Assembly: GCA_012861695.1 (NCBI GenBank)
Contig: JAAOOA010000586.1
Coordinates: 124,001 to 188,000, forward strand
Origin: Trematomus loennbergii
Taxonomy: Eukaryota; Chordata; Actinopteri; Perciformes; Nototheniidae
Direction of reading: 5' to 3'
Length of the DNA stretch: 64,000 nucleotides
Below the pieces are notes generated by a model. The model had not been told where the DNA came from and did no database searches. It was given only the letters and a program-made list of their open reading frames with translations. Of this stretch, positions 11,959-24,118 are shown one piece after another. Numbering within the stretch: the first letter of the stretch is position 1; each line of letters opens with the position of its first letter. A program made the position numbers and the translations under genes.

Positions 11959-14132
11959 TACAGATGGAGCATCTTATTTCAGACAGTTTGAAACGCGAGG
12001 GTCATGATTGGTCCGTGATTGGTCCGTGATCGGCCCGTGATCGGTTCGTGATGAAGAGCCGGCCCCAGTCTGACTTGATACCGCCCCCGTGATAAATACA
12101 TTTAATTATTGTGAAGCCAGATGCAATGGATCATTGATCCACCAGGGGTGCAGTGGGGTTCCACACTGGAGCTCATGTGAAATCAACTTCGATACAGTCA
12201 GCTGGATGTACAGTATGTCTGGTACTAATGTACAGCGGATCTTTGTTAAGATTCATATGTCACGGATAGGATCATAGTCTGTGCTAAATAAGACATGTAA
12301 TCATTTACAAAACATCACCATGTTGTTATTTAACAAAATAATGTTGTTTAGTCGAAAAAAACGAACGAGAGGAAATGCAGCCGGCTTTCGATTTTTAATC
12401 CTAATTTAATCATCATCTTCACCACGATCATTTATGTTTATGTTCGCCGAATTGACATGAAATCACTGACAAATATGAATATACTGTATTCAACTTCATT
12501 AAAATGTTATTAACGTGCCTAAACTCAGTAATTCACGAAAAATATTTATATTTTAATGGAGCCTTGTCAGGCAGATCAAGATCCCTCCGCCATGCGTCGG
12601 GATCCTGGGTGTTATTTTTCCCCATAATGACCAAGTCGCTGCAAATTATCCCGCTTATTACATGGCCACATTCTCAACAAAGTTACGACAATGTCTTCTG
12701 GCCAATCAGAATCACGATAACGGCGTGGTGTTGTTGCAGGAAGTCCCGACGGAGAATACTTTTGCTGTAGTACATCTGGCTACATCGATACAACATTGAT
12801 GTTGTAACGTGTTGATAGAAATCAACACGTAATGAAATAAGACCCCACGGTTTGATGATTGATAGGTGTGTGGGCTGTCTTTCATTTTGACACACAGAAC
12901 AATGGGGCTATCCACCCTTATCCACAATGTAAAGTAATTCACACAGCCTCTTCCCTCTTCTCTCTGTGAGGAGCAGCAGGTTCAGCTTTCAGAACAAAGT
13001 AACACAAAACAAAAATGGCATTTATTTTTTTAAATGTGTAATAATAGATTTATTTATTTTTCCAGAATGTGTATTTTAGGTTAGTATTTCAAAAAATCTC
13101 CTGTGGGAGAATCCCCCCAGACCCCCCTGCAGGGGTTGGGTTTTCAGTATGTCAACTCTTTCACCTGTGGGGAAATTGCAGGATTGGCTCCAGGTCGCCC
13201 TTTTTATTTACTACAAGACAAATATGCCTTTTTATAATTTCATACAGTTCAATTTGGATTGAGACAGGGAAATAATCTAAACCTCATGCGTGGCGTTTCA
13301 CTGTCAAGGGGGGCGATATAGCGTGTATGTAATTACATTGCAAATACTGACTTGAGCCCCACCACTGTATGGGTTAGCCCTACCATAGATTACCCAACAA
13401 AAATACTCTGGAGCCGCCACTGACTGTAGGTTACTCTGAGTGACAAGCTTACAGTTAGTGAAGTAACACTTTTTTTTTGTGAGTCACGACCTTTTTCATT
13501 CTAACATAACGCTCCAAATATGACTGTTTCCACTCGGACTTCAATACAGCAACACCATTGTTTGGTTTCCATGGTAGCGTGTCTCTTTAGTAGCGTGCAC
13601 TCCTTTCCTGTAAATTACAGGTCCAGCCAGGCAAAACAGTGCACTTCTCTTTCCCGCACTACTGTGACAGACCATGGGGCTGGGTCAGCCACTAACATAT
13701 TCATATTTCTCTTCTCAAAAAGAGAAATATGAACGTTAGTTTTTAACTGAAATGATCAAATAAAGTCAAAATGTCACAGTGTTTACAAACATTGACCATA
13801 CCGTCACCAGCCCCACCCCCTATGTTGAGTCTACTCTTTGTTTAAAACTAATTGGCCATCGGAATGTGTGTGTCTGTGATATCTCTTCTCCAGCAGTCTG
13901 TAGGTTTGTGTTCGCATATTTATGCTGTCGCAGTTCCTGTTGTTTCTATCGCGCATTGCCGGTATGAAAGGGTCTGTGCTGGAAATATATAGATAACACG
14001 GCAGGGTCCGTTACAGTTTGTTTTCATCTGATTTCAAATAAACAAAGTCTTGGCTTTCAGAATATTAAACTTGTTTCGGCAAATTTAGATGATAAATACA
14101 ACTATGAAGCTTGTAACGGCATAATTACTTAA

Positions 14133-15300
14133 CCTGTTCCACTCTGAGCCTGTTTTTCAGGTCTCAGGCTCGAAAATGACATTCCCAGAACAAATGACCA
14201 TATCTTCCCTTCTAAAAGGGTTAAATTAATAATCTTTGTTCTCAAAGTAATGATAAATCTGTGAGTTGGATGTAGAAGTGTCAGAATCAATATAAATGTT
14301 TTTTATTTTAAAGAAAATTCAGATTTTACATAGTAAAAAACTGTAAATTATAGTGTCCGTCCAAAAATTATTTTTTACAGATAGTGAAAACTACCCTTGG
14401 ATGATGGGTTAGTAGACTAAAAGCTTTAGGAATCCAAAGTACAACATATAATAAGTACCCTGTATCAAGATTGATGCAAAACAAGTGACATTTGACCTTT
14501 TTAGAGAGGTTTAGCCAAAACCACCCCACCTCTGAGGTGATTTGGGTGAAAATGTTTTTTTTTCCATATCTCTGGCTTCCCTTGCTCGATTTGGTTGGTT
14601 GACACACTCTTCTGACCGTTAGAGCCAATAGAATCGAAGGGGGAGGCCTAGACACACACACGTTGTAAAGAGAAAAGGTGAGGGCTTCGCGTGTAGAAAT
14701 CGAAAGCATATTGGATTAATGTCTCCTTCTGGAATTTATAAACTAAAAAGCAGTTGTATTGCTTATGGATTATCAGAAATAATTTCAAAGAAGGCACAGA
14801 CACATAGGATGAACCTATGGATTAACTGCAGAATCGTTTTTTTATCGTTTTAATGCCATTGAAGACCACTTTTGACCAAGGTAAGCCATGTTAGCGTTTT
14901 TAGCTACTTAGCTCCACATGTTCTGATGTACGCTTTCGTTTATAACGTCGCGAATGTTTATCACTGAGTGTTGAGGAGGGCACCGTTAGATTCAGTGTCT
15001 CCAGGACACCAAAAAAGAGTGGTTGGTTGTGCATCTAGGATAAGTAATAAGGGAGTTCTGAGTGAGTTTAAGTGCCGCTTTACGTTCCATGTTTTCGCTC
15101 GTGGCTAATTCAGAGGCTGAGTGCTAGCATTGTGGGTGTTTTTTGAAAAAAAAAATTAAAAAGATCAGTTAGCTGAGTTTATTCCCGTTACATGGATATA
15201 ACACATTCATAGTTTTATTCAATATTAAGATTCCTTAGACGTTGTTTCCTGCAAATGACGCGTTTATCCGCCCGGTACCGGGCGGAAGGTGCGTAACAGG
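14133..15300. mobile_element. D1: piggyBac-like TTAA MITE, 1.17 kb
   Basis: It starts CCTGTTCCACTCTGAGCC and ends GCGTAACAGG, between TTAA at 14129-14132 and 15301-15304. The same sequence inside B2 lacks it (38121-38124 has a single TTAA), so the insertion postdates the B1/B2 split. Sister copies are 43373-44530 and 60350-61503. TTAA followed by CC fits piggyBac. Confidence 0.85.
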
Positions 15301-16334
15301 TTAAGTGGAGAATGGAGTAATTTAACATTACAGCAGGCAACAGCCAGTGTTTATTTTATTATTATATATAGTCGTTATTCATTTGTTTTAAAGCTCAATA
15401 AGGAAGATTTAAACTTTCACACACGTTGACCGGCGAAAAACTCTGCCCGGTTCCCTCGGCCCCCACCACGTTGAATAAACAGAAGGCTGCTTTTGTGGAG
15501 GAAGTTACAGCGCTACGTACAGGCTCGGCATATGCAGCTTTTTCCAGCGGTATCCATAAATCTCTTAATTTTGACCTCAAAGTGCACCAGATTGATGCAT
15601 TTAACTTCAATATATATCTAATATAAAGAAAAATATCTTCTGTTGTAACAACAATAACATTATAAATAGTAACATAGCTGAACATGGTATTGCACATTTA
15701 GCTTTCAGTGTTACTGACCTGAGATGTTTTTATTACATGAATTAAGGCTTTTTAACATAGACTTTTCCAATGTCTGAGTGTAATATCTGCATTTTCTATT
15801 TTGGTTTGATAAGGACACATCCTGGGGATTGTGTTTACAAACATTGACCATACCGTTCACCATCCCCCACCCCCTACTGTATGTTGATTTTGTTTGCCTA
15901 CATGTAAATGGGTGGCATTTAGTACCTACCCCCCTCTGAGTGAATACCTGTTGTACCTGCCCATAGGACGATGCTCTGATGTCAACCGTTGACAATTCAC
16001 GAGCGTCTATCTCTCTCCCCCCTCCCCCGTCGCACCTTCTAACAGAGCCCCCCCCACATATCAAATCCCAATTGAACCCCTGGCCTCTGGAGCAGAAATG
16101 AAAGAGTTTTAAAAATGTTTACGTTTTGGTACGTTTTTAGGGAAATGTTGTAATATTGCAACGTTGGCCTTAGGTGGGAGCAGAATTTTTGTATTTCTAC
16201 TCACATTGTCTGAATAAATATATTGAACAACTAAGGGTTAATTTGCAGGATTGATTGCTTACTTAGCCCTATATCAGTATATAGCATGAATAATAATCAC
16301 ACATCACTCATATTTGTTATGAATAATCATTTTT

Positions 16335-16385
16335 TAAATAGTAAGTCGCTTTGGATAAAAGCGTCAGCTAAATGCAATTTATGAA
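16335..16385 (+). repeat. SINE 3' tail fragment
   Basis: 'gtcgctttggataaaagcgtc' followed by 'agctaaatg' is the conserved tail found on many teleost SINEs and also closes the SINE at 20361-20558. Confidence 0.55.
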
Positions 16386-16855
16386 AGCCTCACTCAGGAT
16401 TTTTTTAACAAGTGTTTTATTGCTCTTGGGTTATTAAAAACAAGATTTTAACTTTAGTTTTTTATATAATATCTGCATTTTCTCTTGTGAAAAACTAAGT
16501 CTTAGTTTGGCCATAGTTATTTAATATATAGCGCCATCTCCTGGTTAAATCCTGAAATAGAAAATCTGGCAACGCCCTCTTGGAAAATAGTGGGAGGGCT
16601 TAACATTCCCAGATACTGGTCTTTGGCAGGTCTTAGGCAGGTAACTGGCTGGTAGTAGGCAGGAAGCAGTAAGCTGGAGTCTGAAATAAGATGCTCCATC
16701 TGTAATGACCATATACCACGGCCTGTCGTGAGCTATTGCTTAAGTGTATTAAGTTTATGCAAAGTTTATGTAATTAACGTTATTTTCTTCCTTTTTTGTT
16801 TGACAAGGTAAAATCTATTTAAATGTTTGGAATTTATTTTTATTTTTGTACTTAA

Positions 16856-17225
16856 AGGTGGGGTAGGTAAGTTTGAGAAACCGGCTCGAGATCGCTAGAA
16901 TTTGAAAATACACAACCGGAGAAAATCAGCCACTTCCTTATAGAGCCCCTCCTCCAACACACACGAACGCGCACTTGACCAATGAGGGCACGAGATAAGT
17001 TTGTGCACAGATGGAAGGCTGACAGGCAGGTAGGCCATCCAGTTATTTTAGCCGGGCCGGCTCAGATGATTGGCCGTGCTTTTTACAGTATTACGGCTTC
17101 CACAGATGACATTTTTTTATGGATTTTTTGTCAAAGCACTTACGATATTCATTGCTATCGGGATGTTAAGAGCATTCCATGGAATATAACAAAAAGTGTT
17201 TCTGAAGTGAATTACATACCCACCT
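16856..17225. mobile_element. K1: TTAA-flanked MITE
   Basis: It starts AGGTGGGGTAGGTAAG and ends CATACCCACCT, between TTAA (16852-16855) and TTGA (17226-17229, a mutated TTAA). It matches K2 at 63162-63543 across the segmental duplication. Confidence 0.7.
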
Positions 17226-17399
17226 TTGAGTAGGATAATCCATAGTTTTACATTTATAGGCCTGTAAATGTATTTCATTTTCTTCAATCAAAGAGAGTAA
17301 CTTTCTTAGTATGACTGTCCTGTTTAAAAAGATAGAGATAAAGCCTTCTTCTGGCACATCCATCGTTTGTGGTCACCACAGCTCACTGATACCCAATTG

Positions 17400-18127
17400 C
17401 AGTGGCGAGCCATGAGCTTTATACCTAGGCCCTCTGACCCCCACCCCTTCCCTCGAAAAAAAGAAAAAAAAAGAGTTGTTACGTCACAGCGTATACTTCA
17501 GCGGAATATCAAAACAACGGCCCAGGGTGCAAAACGCATCAATGACAGCGACCCTCTACCACACAAAACAACACCTGTGAACCCAATTTGTGTTCTTTGA
17601 CATTGAAAAGGATATTGCATTGTGTTTGTTACTTTCGTTGCAGTTGTATGTCTTAAGTGTCATTTGGCATGCTTTTATTTTGAAGCGAGTTCACGCTGTT
17701 GAGAGGAAGTTGTTGTTGCTATGGAAACAAGAAAAGTTTCACAGCGGGCGGAACTTGTCATAAAGTCCGCGATAATAAAACCCACCCATTTAGAGGGAAG
17801 ATATGATTGGTAAATTGTACTGTCATTTGACATTACTCTCTCGTTCAGTTACTATAGCGGGCCCTCTGTGAATCGCAGAGAGGGCCAGACGAGCTTCTTT
17901 CATGTAACCCTTCACATTCAAACAGAGACTGAACAGGCAGATTCGAAGGATTTATTTCTTTGGAAATGTTATTTTAAATACAATTAAATCAAGTTTTTTT
18001 TCGGTAAAACTAATGAAAAATATAACAAAAATAATATTAAAAAAATATATATTTAAATTTTTTTTTTTTTTAAATGTTTTTAAATATTATTATTTTTAAT
18101 ATCTTAGGCCCTAGAGGCTCGCCACTG
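17400..18127. mobile_element. H: hAT-type MITE inside a CTLD exon
   Basis: The ends are CAGTGGCGAGCC and GGCTCGCCACTG. The 8-bp duplication CCCAATTG occurs at 17392-17399 and 18128-18135. The paralog at 63708-63715 keeps a single CCCAATTG, which is the empty site. Confidence 0.9.
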
Positions 18128-19262
18128 CCCAATTGTTTTCTCTCAGGACAGAGATTGGACAGCGACCGTCAACAGCCTCTGCATTAAAGGAGCTGAGGAT
18201 GGAAAATGATGTTTAGATAAAGGCTGATTGATGTTATTATTCAAAGTGTTTAGTAATGAATCTCTTACCTATCAGTCAGATCACTTCCATTCACGCACAT
18301 CCGTTGAACTCAATCCTTTTTGGTGTCATGTCTTGTATTTTGCTGTTTCAAGTTGTTCTTTTGTGTCTCCAGCTCCTGGATTCGTGAGTACAGCTCGGCA
18401 TTGTTTCCTGAAAGTTCATAGGTCACTGCAGACACAGACAGAGGAAGGTGTTGGGCTGTAAGACTTGTGTCTGAGTGTTTTAATGTTCTTGATAAACATT
18501 GAAGAATGGGTTCACATGTTTGCTTCACATAGCAAAGAGCTAAATGCATTTGGAAAGTGACTGGTCTCCTCTGTGTTGTAGACATCTTACAAAAGCACTG
18601 ACATTTCAAACCACTGCCTTTTGCAAAATAAGGAGAACACAAGCAGACACCTTCACACACACACACTTCCCCCTTAACACATATGTCTGCCTCCTATTGC
18701 AGAATCTTTGCAGCAAACGAGAGGGGAGATGTTGTTGGGTCAACAGACAGAGTTACAGAGCTTCAGGTCACATCTAATACAAACTGTTGAACTGACATTC
18801 ACACAGAAGATACTCACAGTAGATACGAAGACCCATGATGGCTAACAGTATGAGCCACCAACACACTGCTATCAGAAGAAAAAACCTCCGGCCTGAAAAA
18901 TAATAATTCAGTTAAAAAATCTAAACAACATGACAGTCACAGATGCTTAGGATACATTTAGAACAAAAAGAGACGATTAAATGTTCACACTTTCAACTTT
19001 CTTTACTCCCATTTCTGAACACTATGATTGCTACATAAATCCCATTTTTGACAATATTAAATGTGGATTGTTTTGTGTTCATAATGCACCTGGACGGGTT
19101 CTCTTTTTATCCACAGCGCCTCTTGAGGCATTAACATTGTCATCTTCTTGTTCTTCAATTTCCTCTGAAAGATAAACACATTATTTATATTTGAGTGCAG
19201 TTTTACTCCCAGTGTGTTGAGCATCCATGAGGAACAACTGCACTGAAAGATGGACTTTGGGA

Positions 19263-19422
19263 TTAAATTGATATTTAAAAACAGTTGCAGTTATGTAAGC
19301 CTTACATAACTGCAACTGTTTTTAAATATCAATTTAATTATATGTAGAAGTGCGTTGTTGACTTCTGCTTCTGATACCTTACATTGTATCAGAAGCAGAA
19401 GTCAACAACGCACTTCTACATA
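19263..19422. repeat. Two adjacent perfect palindromes
   Basis: The first has arms 19263-19299 and 19301-19337 with a 1-nt centre. The second has arms 19341-19377 and 19386-19422 with an 8-nt loop. All four arms are 37 nt with no mismatches seen. They lie in intron 1 of Unit II, three bases apart. Confidence 0.9.
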
Positions 19423-19999
19423 GAAAGATACACGTGTTAAGTCTTAATGTATGAGTAATGTTAAACTCCAGATATTAATCTATAGCAGAACTAAAAACCA
19501 CACACAGAGAATTGTTCGGTTCTCATGCTGACATTTTCTTTAAAATAACAAACATATATCTTTCTGCTGAAACTAAAAACCATTAGACAAACTAAAATCT
19601 GATTTATTTTAAATAAACAAATTGATTTTGTCAGAAGAAGATGCTGATACATCGCCAGTTTCTTACTCAATGTCGTCAGAGAGAAACAAATGCATTTAAT
19701 TTATAATTCTGTGTTTATCAGAGTTTGAAAATCACAATTTTAAAGATCACATTTGAAATAAATGTTGTTATTTTAAACCCTTTGTTGCTAAGATCTGGTC
19801 AAGAATCAGAAACACTATAAATAGGAAAAAATGTAGACAATGTCTCGGTAAAAGAAAAAAGCAATGTTTTACACTCACACACATATAAATTTGAATATAT
19901 TTAATTACCCATTTCCTGCTGAGTTCTTCTGTTCATCGTGGACAAGAGTCTGAAGTCCTGCTGCAGACCTGAGGCTGTTAGAGAGCGTCTGCTCTGATG

Positions 20000-20340
20000 T
20001 GACGCTCTTTAGTCGACTTCTGCTCTGAGGTTATGGTGTGAAGTTTCAAAATACTTCAGTGTCAGACACGTTGCAACCTATCGAATAGTTTTGACCTTAT
20101 TTGGCTTGATTAACGTACTGATAACTTTGACGAGCAATATGAAAGAAAACGACTGGCACAAACACTTTGTCTCTTTAGAAAGCCCTTCTGAAAAGCCCAG
20201 TGTGCTCTGATTGGCTTTCGGTAAAATCATGAAGTACATTTGTAGTAGTAGCAACATTTGTGATGTACTTTACTTACTTACTTACTTTACTGAGTATTTT
20301 CAATTTTCTGCTACTTTATACTTCCACTCCACTTATCAGA
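20000..20340. other. 5' flank of Unit II
   Basis: No gene seen. About 20235-20340 is a fragment of the 'tactttactgagtatttt' hAT repeat. Confidence 0.4.
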
Positions 20341-20360
20341 TATGTTATATTGTTATATGT

Positions 20361-20558
20361 GGATAGTGGTGGTCTAATGGATAGTGAGGTGGGCTGAAGA
20401 TCGGAAGTTTGTGAGTTCAAATCCCGCCAGGAACACCACCACTAGTGTGCCCTTGAGTAAGGCACTTAGCCCTTAGTTACTCCAGGGAGAATGTCCCTGT
20501 AATTGGTCATTGTAAGTTGCTTTGGATAAAAGCGTCAGCTAAATGAAATGTAATGTAA
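20361..20558 (+). mobile_element. tRNA-derived SINE
   Basis: An A-box-like TGGTCTAATGG (20370-20380) and a B-box-like GAGTTCAAATC (about 20413-20423) form the head. A body follows, ending in the conserved 'gctttggataaaagcgtcag' tail and a TAATG repeat. This is a retroposon, not a functional tRNA gene. Confidence 0.75.
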
Positions 20559-20743
20559 TGTGAAGAAGAAACTCACAAGATATCTAACAGTATTTTAATC
20601 AGGAGAGACGGTTTTGATAAGAATGCACAAATGAATGTAATGGTGATTTTGGCGATTAGGCCCCGTTGTGCAGGAGTATCATTCGGGAGGGGAGAACCGA
20701 TTCGATGAAACCCCCCGGGGTCTAGACACTGGTGATGGCAGAG

Positions 20744-22045
20744 GTGGGAGTAAGTCCTACATGTGCAAGTCATGAGCAAGTCTCAAGTCTTGACCTACAA
20801 GTATCAAGCAAGTCCCAAGTCACTGTGGTGAGACTCAAGCAAGTCAAGTCAAGTCATTGCTCAGGTCAAGCAAGTCAAGTCAAGTCATACGAAATTCTGA
20901 TGAGTAAGCCCAGTTTCCGCATTTAAATCAGTTAAAAGACAGTGGTTATGAAAATGGATTCAACCCACACTATGATCTTCATTACATACACAGTTAATCA
21001 TTTGAAATCTAATTTAGACCGATGACAATCATATTAGATTCATATTAACCCCAGAACTGCAGACAATATAGCTAGGACTCAATCAAAAAGTCTGTTCAAA
21101 AAGGCAGAATTCCAGGTAAGAAAATCATATATGGCATTTGCCATTACACATATTTAATTTAAATTTCTGTTAACACTAGAACCGCCAACAGCGTCAGCAC
21201 CTACATAGATATCATTTTCAAATCATTTAATTTGTTCCTCTTCATAATTTCCTTATAAACTAAGTAGGACGATTTAAAACTCACTTAATTGGTTTAATTA
21301 GAAATTGCTTCAGTTTATCATCATAACAGATCAAAAAGTTCAGATTCATTTTACAATAAATTAAGGAATGATGCACTTCTACAAACAAAAACAACATAAT
21401 TAAAACATTTAAACAAACTACTAAAAGTAGATGAACTACATGATTCAACAGTTTACAGTAACTTCTGATAACACAGGGGAAATAAACAAGGCATCTCTTT
21501 TCCTCTCTCTCTCTCCCTCTCCTGACAGCCCGTCAGTATCAGGGTTAGTTCAAATGAATCCCTTGGCGGTTCTAGTGTTCATTTACCGTTTTGTATTCTC
21601 TTTGCAATGCTTAATCGATTTGAAACCAAGTCTAACGTAGCTTAAACTTAACGTTAGCTTTCTAGCTAACACAACACATTCACGCACCTTTCTCTGTGGG
21701 GTTTTTTGTAGTGACGAATGAAGTTGGATGTTGTGGTGGTCGTGTCACTGATCTTTATGCTGCAGACCCTGCATACCGCTGTTCTCTTCTTATTAGCGTC
21801 ATCGACAACATAATCCTTGAATCCAAACTTCACTATTTTTGGAGTAACGCTAGCCGCTGCCATGTTAACTGACACTCCTGCCTTCTAGTGGGTTGCCAGG
21901 TTTGCGCGCACGGCGCTATAATCACCCAATCACGTTCGAAAAAACTAAACGTAATATCTCAATACAAAAACAAACGCAAATATTTAATTTGAAAAAGTCA
22001 AGTCCTTTCAAGTCATCTGTCTCAAGCTAAAGTCAATTCAGTCTG
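20744..22045 (-). mobile_element. hAT-like element remnant with BED zinc-finger ORF start
   Basis: The left end reads CAGAGGTGGGAGTAAGTC, a known style of hAT terminus, followed by clustered 'caagtcaagtc' repeats. Similar 'aagtcaagtcc' text recurs at 22000-22030, but the right terminus is missing. At 21666-21875 (minus) a frame begins MSVNMAAASV and has a CxxC pair (CRVC) with downstream histidines (FIRHYKKPH), as in the BED finger at the N-terminus of hAT/ZBED transposases. The catalytic domain is absent, so the element cannot move itself. Confidence 0.6.
21666..21875 (-). pseudogene. BED-type zinc finger fragment of a hAT transposase
   Basis: About 69 codons. CRVC lies near residues 35-38, followed by a TTTTTSNFIRHYKKPH segment that supplies candidate zinc-binding histidines. 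The frame ends right after the finger, with no DDE or dimerisation region. In intact hAT transposases this domain binds the element ends. A domesticated ZBED gene is possible but unlikely, as it lies between the degraded termini of an element. Confidence 0.5.
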
Positions 22046-23160
22046 AAGGGGAGGGGCTTAGCTTGACCCTGGATTCAGAGGGACAGGAGGTGAAAAGGGG
22101 TGGAGGAGGGTTGCGTAGAGTCACCTGAAATGACAGCTGTCAGAGGGGGGAGAGCAGATTTTAAAGGTTTAGCAGAGCGCTATGATAGGCTTGTGAGAAT
22201 AGAGCGAAGTGATTGGTTAAGCTGGGGAGTGACGCCCCAGATCACTTATTGAGAGGACAGAGAGTAGTTACATAGAAATAGTAAATGAATGAGAAAAGAG
22301 GGTCTTCCTGGTTGAACTTGCGCTGAGCTTCATATAGTTTAAAAACGACTCAATCCTTCTGTTTCAGCTGCAACATTGAAGTGATTAATAAATATGTCAG
22401 GGAAGTGACACAGAGACTTGGACTCGTCTGCACAACTCCACACATAAGTACAAAAATAAACTTTAGTAATTTTGGCAAAGGCATAAAAACAAAGACTAAC
22501 TGAATGTGGCTCTATCAATCACAGTGGCGGGAAAACACACAAATGCTGTGAAAGTCAAGAGCTCTTGAAAAAAGCTCCTAGTACTAAACTCCTGGTACTA
22601 GGATGGGTTAAATGCAGAGGCCAAATGTCACTGTGTGTGCTGTGTGCTCTGCATGTGTGACCATTAAAAGAGGGTTTCATCCCTCCCCATTCTATAAGAG
22701 ACGGAGGGGTAAATAAAACAGGAAGTGCAATGACAGACGAGACAAGACACAGTAAATGAACACGTTAACAACGAGACATGACTAAACCCTAACCCTAAAC
22801 ATGGGCTATGAACTAAACATGAAACCTTTAGGATAAACCTGATAACGAACACCTAAACATGACCTTAGTAACAAGGACTAAACATGGCTAAATGAACAGG
22901 CTTAGCGTGATGTTACAGAATAAACACTAAGTATCTTTGCTTAAGTTTGGGTGTCTGTTGCCTACCATGGGCTTGTTTGATGGTCAGAAACAGCCAAACA
23001 TATTTTGACTTTAATGTAAAACCAGAAAAAAAGACTGGAGCTTCATTTGATAAAGATAAAATACACAATATGATGCTTCCTCAGAGACCTTGACACACCA
23101 ATCCCACAACATCAATGTTTGGCTGTCGATCCACGTTTGTCACCTTAGTTTTTGCAGTTT
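22046..23160. other. Intergenic, no gene seen
   Basis: No exon-like or domain-like sequence. 'gtgtgtgctgtgtgctctgcatgtgtgacc' at about 22633-22665 recurs in A2 (29290) and A3 (44610), so part of this is repeat-derived. Confidence 0.4.
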
Positions 23161-23164
23161 TTCA

Positions 23165-24060
23165 TCCGGTTCAATTCCACTTCCTGTCCCTCTCTGAAAC
23201 TCTGCTGGTGCTGATGTTGACAGAGTGACTGAATATTGAGGCCTGATCTCCTTCTATCTTATTTTCATTAAAATGGTTGCACCATGAATAAGATGTTCCT
23301 CCTGACTTGATGTTTTCAAGAAAAAGACAAAACAACAATGTGTGGCAGCACATTTAATCACTGGTGACAACAGAGTAAAACAAGACATTGCTCATAGATA
23401 AAAATACAGATAGATAAAAATCATCCATAAAGTGTGCGTCATCAGAATAGTATCAGGGACAGTTTCATCCCACTGGCCATAAGACTATTAAACACCTGAG
23501 CTTGCACTATTTTATTTGTAATGTTGTTTTTTATATGTATTTCTTATGTCTTGTTAATTGCACTGTTAAGGAACCTGCGATCACATTTTTTATACATTAC
23601 ATAATTACACCGTAGTTTCTAAATGTCATGACAATAAACCTTTGAATCTTGAATCTTGAAAAATAGTTATTTAACAGACTCTGGAACATTGTATTGAGAA
23701 CAAGTGATGCAGCGCCCTCTGCTGGCCGGTAGAAGCAATCAAATAAAATGGTCCATAATCTTTGCAATAATCTGCAGAGTTTAAGCATTGCATCTCTAAC
23801 ACAATAGAATAACATTATTCACACAAAACTGTATAACTATTTTAACCATCCATATCTAAAAAACCATACAAATGTTAAAGAAATAAATATTTGCATTAAT
23901 TTAGCCAGCCTATAGAAATGAAGTCAAACTAAAAGTACATCGATTTTAAAATAATCCACATGAGTTAACTTTTGTGTTTTATTGTTTGTATCGAGTTTGT
24001 GAAATGTTTCTGGAATTACTGTTTTTTATACTTTTTTTATTTTATTTTTTGTAGTAATGA
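23165..24060. repeat. 3' flank module of Unit III
   Basis: Near-identical to 6515-7330 downstream of Unit I, including the LINE remnant (23445-23665) and the 'gcagcgccctctgctggcc' block. It marks the shared ancestry of the 3' ends of Units I and III. Confidence 0.65.
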
Positions 24061-24118
24061 AGTAATTCATCTTTTTTTCAAAGAGTTTCCAGAAACCTTG
24101 TTAGTATGACTACTTTGT

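Larger units (their letters stand above)
11961..16702. mobile_element. B1: Tc1/mariner-like TA-flanked DNA transposon, non-autonomous, 4.7 kb
   Basis: The inverted ends CAGATGGAGCATCTTATTTC.. and ..GAAATAAGATGCTCCATCTG are 24 bp and near-perfect, with TA on both sides (11959-11960 and 16703-16704). The empty site is at about 62930-62936 and differs by one base. There is no transposase frame. The element contains D1 (14133-15300) and a module shared with element F (about 15330-15560). The TA duplication and CAG start fit the Tc1/mariner superfamily, but the family assignment is inference. Confidence 0.85.
17324..19936 (-). pseudogene. Unit II: truncated C-type-lectin-like receptor gene
   Basis: Exons on the minus strand: start exon 19909-19936 (MNRRTQQEM), tail 19090-19164 (acidic; the I/V tyrosine is replaced in DDNVNA), membrane exon 18818-18892 (two Trp in the span), then a hybrid exon 18269-18425. 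The hybrid reads neck heptads, but an extra A causes a frameshift and a stop at 18310-18312. Past the stop it runs straight into the last bases of CTLD exon 2 and its donor, so CTLD exon 1 and most of exon 2 are deleted. The last CTLD exon (18192 down to 17324, with CQKKALSLSF then stop) is split by hAT element H. If expressed, the product would be a membrane-anchored stalk without a lectin domain. All remaining splice sites look normal. Unit IV shares the deletion. Confidence 0.7.

Noticed and set aside
11806..11991. Conserved 61-71 codon frame (also 62745-62960)
   Set aside because: Seen in both duplicated blocks but runs into the B1 end in one copy. No family resemblance, and duplication alone explains the conservation.
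14368..14709. Similar open frames in D1 and D3 (60543-60866)
   Set aside because: Shared because both are copies of the same MITE; endpoints differ and no transposase motif is present.
20361..20440. tRNA gene
   Set aside because: A and B boxes are present but no cloverleaf or acceptor pairing was seen, and a SINE body and tail follow.
22664..22852. Possible small secreted protein on the minus strand
   Set aside because: Cys/Ser-rich low-complexity frame without splice context, and partly a dispersed repeat.
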